Assembly: GCF_018320785.1 (NCBI RefSeq)
Contig: NC_054886.1
Span: forward strand, 5,083,207 to 5,147,206
DNA length: 64,000 nt
Source of the DNA: Cheilinus undulatus
Lineage: Eukaryota; Chordata; Actinopteri; Labriformes; Labridae
Direction of reading: 5' to 3'
Of this stretch, positions 12,237-22,328 are shown piece by piece. Numbering within the stretch: the first letter of the stretch is position 1; each line of letters starts with the position of its first letter. The position numbers were made by a program, and so were the translations under genes. The notes under the pieces were generated by a model. That model made no database searches, was not told where the DNA came from, and was given only the letters and a program-made list of their open reading frames with translations.

Positions 12237-13172
12237 CAGGGATTCTCCTTGAAAGCAGCAGAGTGTTGGACACTGAGAGCAGTCACCTGAAATAATGAAG
12301 GTCTTCGTGGTACTGGCGTGCTTGCTGGCGAGCTGTCTGGCCTGGAAGCCTCGTCCCTGTGGTGAGAAACAGAGAGAGAGATTTTAGCTCACTGAAACTG
12401 AACCATTTGTGGCAGTGGTGTTTTCCTTTGCTGAGTTACACTGAGATCAGAAGGCAAATTTTCTGTGTCATTTCTTGTAATTCACACATCTTATTTCAAT
12501 CACAGCAAGTCCTCCTCTGATGAGCGGAGAGTTCATCCTCGTAAGTTTTACTATTCCATCCGTCTACTAATGCAATGTAATTTCAAATTCAATTTAAATT
12601 ATGTGAGAGAGGGAGATTTAAACTCCAAACTCTTCTGCCTCCAGTCCACACAGAACGAGAACTTCTGGATCTACTCCAGATACCTGTACGATGCACTGGA
12701 CCAACGCACAAGGGTCCTTGATTTTGCCACCGTAGATAACAAGACTGACTGCAGAAGTTCTCATTCTCAACAAAGAGGTGAGTAAATCAGTCATATGGGA
12801 TATTATATGAGTATGAGTGTATGCAAAATGCTTTTGAAGAATTCTGCCCACAGTTTCTTGTTTTTGAAGGAAATTTAAGGATGTTTGTTTTAAGGATGAT
12901 CTTTTAACAACCCTCCTCCACCGCAGCTCCTCCTTTATTCTATCTCTAATTTACCTGTGTTATTCTTTCATCATTTATGCCTGTTCTGCTCTGTTTTCTG
13001 TTATGTATAGTTGTAGTAATAACACATGGCTCACCATTTAGCCACACCATTTGAGAACCACTAGACTCTGGTGGTCTCCAACCTTTGTTAGACTGAGGAC
13101 TGGATGGGTGGGGTAGGAGGTTATGACTGGAGAATAGTTTTAGCATAAAAGCAAACAAACAAAAGTGCATAG

Positions 13173-13490
13173 TTAAAACAACCCCAATCCCAAAAAAGTT
13201 GGGGTGGTGTGCTAAATGTAAATACAAACAGAAAAATAACACTTTGTTTTTAATTTGATGGCAGCACAGCAACACAGAGATGCAGGCTATTGATCTGAGC
13301 ACTGATAACAAGCTGGATAGTCCCTCTTCTCTTTAGTCCACAGGATACTGCGCCGGTGCGTCCAAAAATAATTTCATATTTTAAATCAATCTGACCACAG
13401 AACAGTTTTCCATTTTATCTCAATCTGTTATTAACAAGCTTTGGTCCAGAGAAGATGGCAGCGTTTTCTAGACCGTGTGTATCCATGGCT
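13173..13490 (-). mobile_element. Tc1/mariner relic in intron 3 of copy 2
   Basis: The end sequence CAACCCCAATCCCAAAAAAG is followed by transposase pieces on the minus strand (complement of ACCACAGAACAGTTTTCCA and AGAGAAGATGGCAGCG). This is the family with four other relics in this window. Copy 1 has no equivalent at this place. Confidence 0.7.
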
Positions 13491-13867
13491 CCAGCTAAAC
13501 CCATTAAAAATTTACTTTATGAATAAATTTAGACTATTATTTATTAATTTAGGCATTTCAATGTGAAACTAAATAAAGAGGCATTTTAAAGCAGGGGTTG
13601 TCCCAAACAATGTCAAATATCAATAAGTGGAGTCTAGGAGTGACGTGCACAAGATAGTCAGGGTGCACACCACAGCTCTCAGAGGGTCCCTCTTGTAGAC
13701 CAGTTCTGTAGTACGCCACATCTGTAAGAACAGAAAAAAAAAAAAAAAACATACAAAGACTTTAACAATAAGATTAATTTTCCAGTCAGGGAAATGTGAG
13801 GTAAGGGTGAGGATGCCAAAAGTTAAAAGTCAAAAATCTGACCTGCAGAACCTGATTAAAAACATAT

Positions 13868-14215
13868 ATTTAAGGTGTAGCTAAGGCTACTGCTTACAAT
13901 GCTACATTAGCTACATAAGCTACTATTGTAACACAGCTAACATAACTAAGGCTAAAGCTACTTAAGCTATTTGAGCTACATAAGCTACTAAGGTAATGAA
14001 AATCCATAAAGCAAACAAAGCTGGGTTAGATACATAAGCCACCTAGGTAACATCGCTATGTAGCTAATGTAACTAAAGCTACCTAAGCTCCATGGCTAAA
14101 AAGCAAAGCTAAAGTAGCTTCATTAGCTGTCATAGTAACATTTACTACCTAGCTAGCATTGCTATGTTAGCTATGGCCAAAGATTACAGAGCTAAAGTGA
14201 GTAACCTTAATGTAA
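13868..14215. repeat. TAGCTACATAGC-type minisatellite in intron 3 of copy 2
   Basis: Degenerate units such as CATTAGCTACATAAGCTAC. Only the end nearest 14,215 has a counterpart in intron 3 of copy 1, near 5,895-5,985, where the TIR element interrupts it. Confidence 0.65.
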
Positions 14216-15289
14216 CTACTTCTAAAACTGATCTACACACATAACCTTGATTTGACCTCTAACCTTTTCTCTGTTGTATGCATGAAAAGTTGCTTAGTCT
14301 TTTATGTTTGCAATGTGGTTATTCTATAAAACTGACTGCCAAACTTTGTTTATTAATCAAGTTGAACAAGAAGTTATTGTAGAGGCAAATTACAGCCTTA
14401 TAGTTCTGACAGAGGTGGTCTTAAAGTGGTGGTCATCCTAAAGGGGGTGTCCGAGGATCTTCAGTCAGCAGCCGCACCCCTCAAAATATATGATAGTTTT
14501 CCTAATACCACATTATCTGTGTCCCCAGCGAGTCATTTATGAGATCAACGACCGCAGGAAAACCTGCAAGAAAATCCCTCTAAAGGAGGACTTTGAGCCT
14601 ATAGCTGTTTCATCTGATGCCTCTCTGCTGGGCCAGTTTTTCCCCGGCATCTTGTCCGGGGCCAGAGAGGGACTCCTGGTGAACACGTAGATTGGGGAGC
14701 TGTCCACTGGAGGTTAGAGAGCATCTATTGGTCAGTAATGTCTAAACCGTTGATTTTTCTCTCCTTTAATCTTTTGTCTGATTCAACAGGAGCGTACCTG
14801 AACACTGTGACTGCACTTGGATGCATTCCTGTCAGCTTGGTAACCCAGACCGAACAATACGGATGGATCATGGTGAAGTCAGTAAATTAACATTAACATC
14901 ACAATGCCACTATCCTTTCTGCCTGACAGACTTGTATTACTGAGCTAAGGTTGTAATATGTGTGGGACAGGTGGACTTAACCAACAAGATGTCAAACACG
15001 CGCTGTAATAACTCCCTTTCAAAAGCCACCATATGTAGACAGGAGGGTAAAAGCTTTGTTGGGTCTCGCTACTGAGAGGGGTGTGGCTGACGTCACATGA
15101 CATCATGTCAGAACAGAAGGAACGTAATTTGCTAGTAATGTTTTATTTATATTTTTTCAATCCAACTTTATCCATGAACAAAGTGTACCAGTTACATTCA
15201 CGAGAAACACACTGGAAAAATTATAGACTAAGCAATGTGTCATAAATAAAACAGAATAAAAGTTCTGATGTCTGATTTAGGACCAGCTA

Positions 15290-16330
15290 AAGCTAACATA
15301 GCTTCTCTAGCTACATAGTTAACATTGATACTAGTTTCATGAGACGTAAGCCAATGTAGCAATGTTAGTTTAGCTAAAGCTAATGACCCTAAAGCAGACC
15401 ACCTTTCACACTTCAAAAAGGGTCTAGCTCACAAATGTAGAATAATCCGATGCTACGTAGCTTTATTATGCTTTGATCTAGCAATATAAGTAATGTAGCT
15501 ATGTTACCTATGTAGTTATGGCAGCAAACATTCCTTCATAATCTTTGGATTTAGCAATGTTAGTTATGTAGCTATACAGTATCCATAGCAAACGTCACTT
15601 TGTTATCCTTGGATTTAGCTATGTTTGTAGCAATGTAACCTACGTAGTTTATTTAGCTAACCTAGCTCCATTATTAGTATTGTTAGTTATGTAGCTATGT
15701 TACCTACATAGTTTACGTAGCCAATGTAGCCTCATTATCTTTAGATTTAGCAATGTTAGTTATGTAGCTATGTAACCTAAGTAGTTTACATAGCATTAAG
15801 CTATGTTAGTTGTGTAGCTGTTACCTATATAGTTTACTTAGCTAACGTAGCTCAATGTCTTTACATTTAGCACTGTTAGCTATGTAGCTGTTACATACAT
15901 AGTTCACTTAGCAGACGTAGCTGTATTATCTTCAGGTTTAGCAGTTACTTGTGTAGCTATGTTAGCTAAGATAGCTTCATTATTGCCACATTAAGCTATG
16001 TTCGTTGAGTAGCTGTTACCTATATAGTTAGCATAGCTAAGCTCACTGTCTTTAGATTTAGAAGTGTTAGTTATGTTGCTGTGTTACATACGTAGTTCAC
16101 TTAGCGGACGTAGCTGTATTATCATCAGATTTAGCAATGCTAGTTCTGTAGCTATGTTTTGTACGCAGTTCACATAGCTAATATAGCTTCATTATCTCTA
16201 GATTTAGCTAAAAATTACATAGCATGTCATCTACATAGTTTTTACAGCTAATGTGGCTACAATATCTCTAGAATAAGCAATTTTAGTTATTTCGCTATTT
16301 TACCCATGTAGCTAGCATACCTAATGTAGC
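15290..16330. repeat. TAGCTACATAGC-type minisatellite in intron 5 of copy 2
   Basis: This is the inverted counterpart of 3,950-4,765 and is longer by roughly 200 bases, so the tract has changed length in at least one arm since duplication. Confidence 0.7.
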
Positions 16331-16683
16331 TTTGTTTTCCTGTTATTCCCTTTCTCGCGTACACTGACTGTACATTTTTCTGTTTCAGTTACTCCAACAC
16401 CATCAAGGGGATTCCAGACCCCGGTGTGCTTAACCCTCCATATTTCTGCAAAGGATGCGAGTGTAAAGACTGAAGCAGAGCCAAAGGACTACTTTAGGCT
16501 GTTCTTCACAATAATAGACAGCCTCCTACAGTTAATGCGAACTTCCAACTATATTTAGGATTTTTACTGCATCAAACTGAAGCTTTGAATCCTGTTTTCC
16601 ATCATGTAATTCAGATCAACTATGGTAAAAATGTGAACTTCCAAGCATTTTTTTGTAGCTGTGAATTCCTGATAAAATTAGAC

Positions 16684-18211
16684 CAGTGGTTCTCAAATGG
16701 GGCATGCGTACCCTTGGGGGTACGTGAGATTTTAAAATATATTCCAGCTATGTCCAAAAATTAGCGCCTTTCTATGCATGTCCGGAACGACACGATTTTG
16801 CGAGTATATTACGTACATTCAAAAATCACATTCATGCTGCGAACGTCTGCGGTGTGTTTTCTCTGTCCTCTGATAAACAGTGATATTTATTGAAGCGGAA
16901 GATAAAAGGGTTCTCCCTCTCTGTCCTTCACTCCATGCGTAGCGTGGCACTTTTACGCACAGCCAGGAGGTCAGTGCCGTCTTGTTTCACTGTTTCATTC
17001 ACTGTGCCAGCCAAGTTTGTAAGAGTAGGGACTGACTTTTCATTCGTTTTATGTCAAATATGGTCAGTAATAGTAATAAGGGCGCAGCTGAGTCTCGCTG
17101 TGAGAGGAGTTAACTCCCCTACAGCGCACAGATTGGCTTACCTGTTTGTGTTTCAGACTGGTCAGGGGAGTCATTTCAGTGAGCTGGTTGATCCGGAGCA
17201 TTTATAAGTTGTATTTCTGAGGTCAGAGGAGACTGTGTTGGTAAATATTTCACTGGAATAAAATCCTGTTGGTTTTGAAACTGCTCCAGCTGTGTGAGTA
17301 GCACATGTCGGGCTGCCTGCTGCCTGTCTCCCTCTCTACCAGGCTACATGAGGCAAAAACACAAGAACTGACTACAGACAGATATGAGGAGAGGTCAAAC
17401 ATCAGGTGTTGTTAGAGAGGAGGATGTTTTTGTTCCTCCGTCTGCCTTAAAAATCACTACAATATGCGCTTGTCAAAGCGAAACTTTGAAAAATATCTGC
17501 AGCAATGTCGCGCTGCGAAATGATGTTGCAGGTGTGCTTTGACTCGCTACAGTTTCCAAATGTAAATATTTTGTGTGAGTAATTTGCACAAAAAAATGCG
17601 TCTGGAGTGTAAGGACCTTAAGTTTATGAAGTGGAGTTTATATTTTGTAAATTATTAAATTTAATCACCCTTAAACTCCCTGAGTCTCCCCCATGGCAGG
17701 ATGGTTTGACCCACACTGGCACATCTGTCCATCACTGTATTCACAATCACTCCATTCATAAAAAGGTTAATTATTTATTTTTTGTGAAGAAATGCTGATC
17801 TATAACTAAGTTCATGATTTCAGGTTGAGAAGAGATCTTTATTATGATCTCAAAAAGAGGCACTAAGCTGTCTTTTTTATAATTAGTTAATTTTTTTTGC
17901 ACACTTCTGGATTTAAATAGTTTTATGCCTTTCCAGTCTCTGTTTTCACTACATTAATTTGAATTCCCACATTTAGTGATTAGAAGATCACATGAATGCC
18001 GTTAATTTAGTCATGCATTTTTAACATTTAAAATGTTTGAAAAAACATTTGTAATTTAAAATTGTTTATCAGTTACAAACTTGGATAAATCAGACAGCTG
18101 TCACAGCACTGTTTAATGTATTTCTTTTTGACCATAAAGCATTGCACTGTTTCGGGGGTGGAAAAATACTTCACAGGGGGTACATGACTGAAAAAAGGTT
18201 GAGAACCACCG
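16684..18211. mobile_element. hAT-type element next to the inverted repeat
   Basis: The left end is CAGTGGTTCTCAAATGGGG and the right end contains GGTTGAGAACCACCG, matching inverted ends of a widespread vertebrate hAT family. A 105-residue frame at 16,890-17,207 has no transposase motif that I recognise. No clear 8-bp target duplication was found. Confidence 0.7.
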
Positions 18212-19476
18212 CGATACGCTGAGGCAGAGGCACACATGGGCTGCGTCTCACTTTGACTTATATATGGCTTGGGTCTCTGGCGTGAGTCTTCTCTTGAGTC
18301 TTAGTCCAGCCCACCAGAAACTCATGGAGAGACTGGAGGAATCAACGGGAGGACTGAAGCCAAAAGACAGATGTTTAACAGCCCATGGGACGTCCTTCCC
18401 TCTGCAGCGTGAAGTGAAGCGACGTCAGTTTATGATGACAGTGCAGGCTGATCAACAACCAGCTGTCAGGAGGCATGAACAGCTGATTGTGTCTCTATAA
18501 ATTTGTACTCGTTTATTCTAATAAAATATTTACATTGCCAGTGTTTGGTCTCAGTGCGGGATCACAAACACCTATGAAGAGGAACCAAAGTATATCAAAA
18601 AACATGCAGACTCTTTCTACCAGCAAATGCTTTTTTACAAAACTATTTATTATCCTAATCATTCAGTGTGAAGGCTAATGATCAGAGTTTGTCTGCTTTA
18701 TTTCCGGGCATCCTGATGTTTGTGTCCTTCATGGCTTTGCCCTGAAGTCTGACATCATTTTCTAAATATTTTTTTGTTCAATGTGTTCATCCTCATTGTT
18801 AACGTTAATTAAGGGTAACTCTGTTTTAAGGAGAGAAGTTTACATTTTTTATTATTGTCCTCCAGCATAACTAAATAAAATTAATTTTTGCTACTTTGAT
18901 AGGAGTGGTTATAATGCAGGTTCAAAATAAAATAAATAGCACAGCTTAACTTTACACTGGAGCATGATTTTGACCATAGGCCATCAAATTCAATGTATGG
19001 TCTTCCACTTTTATCATTATTATGAAAACTACTGTAGTGTGACTTCATTAAGAGCCGTGAAAGCAGAGGGAATTCAAGGCCAGGTGAGTCCTTCATAGTC
19101 CCTGAGAAGGAGGGCACATCTGAAAGAGCAATAGAGTTATACGTTAAACACTACATTAATGAAAACAAAGTTTGGTTGGGCTAAGAGCTTATACAGGATC
19201 TTTCAGCTAAACTCTAAAGCAGTGTGTTCCAATGATTTAAAGCTGTTTTGGGAGTTGGGAGCACAGATTTTCTTTTTCAAGTAAATTGCCGTAACACCTC
19301 CTCCTCCCCTGACATTAATACAATTGAGTCTGAGGGTTCCTTCAGTGAGAGGAATGCAGTCTCCTGAGGTCAGCCAAGGGTCAGTAATGATGAAAATGTC
19401 AGGGTTATCTTTATTATAAAATCCTCACAAGAAAAGTTTCTGTTCATTTGAACATTTTAAAGTCCACAGTTTACCA
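18212..19476. other. Intergenic DNA, nothing recognised
   Basis: AT-rich sequence with only short frames. No family could be named. Confidence 0.4.
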
Positions 19477-19807
19477 CAGTGTTTCCCAACCATTTTTCCT
19501 TGGAGCCCCCCCTACACGCTCCTCAGAAAAGCGGAGCCCCCCTAGGACCCAAGAGAGAAGAAAAAGTGACACATTGCTGCCAAAAATCAACATAGATTTT
19601 AATTGTTCCACTGATAAAACCCTAAAAAAGGTCCATGCATACTTTTCTTAACAAAAGACCTTAACTGCTTTAACTGCTTTATCATGGTTTTAGTCAATAT
19701 TTGCAAACCTATTTTTGGCAGCCTCAGAGCAGACAAAGCCTCGCGCCCCCCCTAAGATCTGTGGCGCCCCCCCTGGGGGGTCCCGGACCCCAGGTTGGGA
19801 ACCAAGG
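19477..19807. mobile_element. hAT MITE with exact 8-bp target duplication
   Basis: The inverted ends are CAGTGTTTCCCAACC and GGTTGGGAACCAAGG. The 8-bp duplication GTTTACCA is exact at 19,469-19,476 and 19,808-19,815, diagnostic for hAT insertion. Length 331 bases, no coding capacity. Confidence 0.9.
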
Positions 19808-19815
19808 GTTTACCA

Positions 19816-21161
19816 GATAGGAGTTACAACAGTAGGTGTCAGGGCAGCAGGTGAATTAAAAATAGTGAGTACAAGCTTTAAAAATAAGGAATTAGATCTT
19901 CCTGTCACATCTCATGTACACATGTACAGGACATTTGAAGGAGCCTTTACAGATAAAGCAGATAAACTTTGATGGACACTAATTACATAAAAATAGAGGC
20001 AAAAAATGTTAGAAACAGCAAAAAATGGCAACAAATGGCATAGACAGCCAAGAAGCGACAGTATGGGTCACAACTGGCAAACCTGGGCTAAAAGTGCCAA
20101 AAAGAAGGTTAAAAAATAAGCTGAGGTGGAAAAAAGAACTGCCCTGCGTATGGGAATATTTTATGGTTAATAAGATGTGACATGAAAATGTGGTATCATT
20201 ATTACATTGAACACATTTACTTAGGATCTGGTTACTTTAAAAGAAAATAAAGTATTGCATTTTTTACATAACAGCTGCAAGGTATGGCTATTCTAAAACA
20301 AGACTAACACAGTTTCACTGAACATGAACATTTTTCAGTGTCTTCCTCAGTCTCCTCCCCTCAGCATCAACTGTGCTGTCATTCTGGGTGGGAATAGTTA
20401 CAACCAGATCGTTAGGGGAAAGAGACGTAACATAAAACCCAGATGTTAAAGGTTAAATAAAGTTATTTATTAACAAAAGTAAGGTTTGATTAACAAATGT
20501 GCAAAGGTGAGGCAACTAAGGACTATGAGTGCTGTGCAAAAAGGTGACAAAAGAGAACTAAAAGAGACTCTAACCTAGAGTTATTGAAACTTACTAAAGT
20601 TTTTAGCAAAAGAAAAGAAACCAAAACCTAGCTGTACTAACTAACAAATGAAAATACAATACAGCACCCAACTAACATCTAACAGATACAAAACTAAGTG
20701 TGTATAAGGTGTTCCTAAAAGTAACTAATTTGGCTATTCGATCACAAAGTCTAGTGCCTCAGCAAGTTCACAGAGTTATCAGCAACAGCAATTAACATAG
20801 AGGCATGCAAGCGTGGCTGGCTACAGCTTGCTGCTGACATCTGGTTTGCCGGCTCCTTTATCCTCTGTGCAGCCACTTCTGATTGGTGGATTAGGCTGTA
20901 GGACCTCCGTGCCAATCAGGCTTCTCCAGCGCAAGTGGATGGAATCACTGAACAGCTCCTGCAGCAGTGGCAACCTGAGAGCTGCAGTGGCACTCACACC
21001 AGAACACATGCACACACACACACAAGAACACCCACGCACACACTCAACAGGGAGAGGAGGTAAAATCCCCAGAATATGGCGGCAGCCGTAACAGGAATCA
21101 AGAACCAGTTCCAACTGGTTCAATCCACTGATATCATTTACATTTAATCATAACTATACCT
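19816..21161. other. Intergenic DNA with a short minisatellite and an unclassified repeat-like block
   Basis: About 19,990-20,110 contains GGCAAAAAATG-type units. About 20,380-21,110 is a G+C-richer block ending in a CACACACA tract and the phrase GGCGGCAGCCGTAACAG. It resembles a dispersed teleost repeat but no ends were found. Frames on both strands here have no recognisable product. Confidence 0.35.
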
Positions 21162-21490
21162 TGGGGCAGCTGTGGCTCAGTAGGTAGTCAGTTGTCCTCA
21201 TTCAGACGGTTGATCCTCAGCTCCTGCTCCTACATGCTGAAATGATCCTTCTGCAGGTTCACTTTCGGAAACCTTGTTACGACTTTTACTTTGATCATCT
21301 TCTCGGTGCTCCATCCTTTTGGTCATGACACCCAGCCCCAGTTTACTGAGCTTTCTCTCCGTTTTTATCGCCCTGTTGGTGGTGTGTAAATGTGTATGGA
21401 TGCATTTGAATGGGATGAGCTAACACTGATTTTTAATGCTCCAGAGCAACCTCTGTCATCAGTGTGTGAATGTGGAGTGAAAGGGTGTGA
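21162..21490 (+). mobile_element. tRNA-type SINE carrying an 18S rRNA fragment
   Basis: The head GGGGCAGCTGTGGCTCAGTA looks like a tRNA-derived SINE with an A box. The tail includes GTCATCAGTGTGTGAATGTG, also known from this common fish SINE. In between, 21,240-21,312 is foreign and is described separately. No target duplication was identified. Confidence 0.65.
21240..21312 (-). other. Antisense fragment of the 3' end of 18S rRNA
   Basis: The minus strand reads AAGTCGTAACAAGGTTTCCG and ends GCAGAAGGATCATTT, the universally conserved 3' terminus of eukaryotic small-subunit rRNA. A few changes are seen, two or three of them CpG decay. About 17 bases upstream in the rRNA are missing, after which TGATCATCTTCTCGGTGCTCC (plus strand) matches the next rRNA segment. 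It is a fragment, not a functional rRNA gene. Confidence 0.85.
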
Positions 21491-22328
21491 TTCGGCTGCT
21501 GTTTTGTTCAGTACCATCAAAAAATTCAAGTGTGTTGCTCAGCTTTAAAGAGAATCATTTTCTGACGCTTCAGCAGAAACACGTGCGCTTCAGTTAGTGA
21601 ACTAAAGACGGCACTGATCGGAAACTTACAGCAAATGTGTGAAAGCCCAACGTTTAATATTTAACACTCAGTGTGACTGTGGACCATGTGGTTTTTCATG
21701 CATTTCTGTCTGTTCTTATAATTTCTGAAATACTTTATGTTGTACTGCTGTCTGTAAAGCTAACTGCTGCACAGATCCTTTATCTTTGATCAACTTCAGC
21801 GCAGAATGGAGAAATTATGTTTGTTGGCATTGAAAGAGTAGAAAACAAACGATATATAGTCTTTAAGACATGACAAATAGTTGAGATCCATCATTAGTTT
21901 GGTATTTCTTTAATTTCCCGTTATAAAAAATGACAATCTTTAACAGTACATTCATAAGCAATAAGAAAATATTGTCATTAGTTTAACTATTTATTCCTAA
22001 AAGAAAACTGCTTCCTATTTGTAGACAAAGTAGCGTTAGCATTAGCATTATGTCAGAAAAAAGAATAGGGCCTTTACACCAAAAACTTCCAGCTGCAGTT
22101 CGATTTGGTCTGACTGTGAGAACATTTTACATCCAGCATTAAGCTGAAGTGATTTCACAGAGGTTAAAGTGAAAGACAACATTCCCCACACTTTCAGGCA
22201 TCCCAGGCTAAAGATTGCTTAGAAATGCATGTTTTTAGAAGAAATTCTGGAGACTTGATAATTTGCTGACTCAGTTTGATTTGTCAAGAATCTTAAAGAT
22301 GGTTGAACACTTTAGTGAAAGGAGGCTG
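21491..22328. other. 3' flank of ependymin-like copy 3, nothing else recognised
   Basis: Low-complexity AT-rich sequence with no other feature that I can name. Confidence 0.4.

Larger units (their letters stand above)
12295..16517 (+). pseudogene. Ependymin-like copy 2, decayed twin of copy 1
   Basis: All six exons can be aligned to copy 1: 12295-12361, 12506-12540, 12645-12777, 14529-14712, 14790-14877 and 16389 to about 16517. The signal peptide (MKVFVVLACLLASC) and all splice sites look usable. The reading frame is lost three times. Exon 3 is 133 nt instead of 135, a two-base loss near 12,747. In exon 4 a Trp codon has become TAG at 14,688-14,690. In exon 6 an extra A near 16,450 shifts the frame to a TGA at 16,471-16,473. 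Exon 5 is identical to that of copy 1, so decay is recent relative to the duplication, or conversion has acted. A transcript could still form, since the TATA box and splice sites remain, but it would encode only a truncated protein. Confidence 0.9.
11880..16682. repeat. Right arm of the large inverted repeat
   Basis: The plus strand here matches the minus strand of 3,605-9,160. It contains the decayed copy 2. The outer limit coincides with a hAT element at 16,684, next to AAAATTAGAC, which is also present in the other arm near 3,612. Confidence 0.85.

Noticed and set aside
7862-12305. Idea of a bidirectional promoter shared by copies 1 and 2
   Set aside because: The two starts are more than 4 kb apart and each has its own TATA box and upstream motif, so they are separate promoters copied by inversion.
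16890-17207. 105-codon frame inside the hAT element
   Set aside because: No transposase or BED-finger motif is visible, and it lies in a non-autonomous element.
20813-21123. Frames of 92 and 100 codons on opposite strands
   Set aside because: They overlap in a CA-rich, repeat-like block and show no domain; kept only as part of unclassified intergenic DNA.
21240-21312. A functional rRNA gene
   Set aside because: Only about 70 bases of the 18S 3' end are present, with an internal gap and CpG decay.
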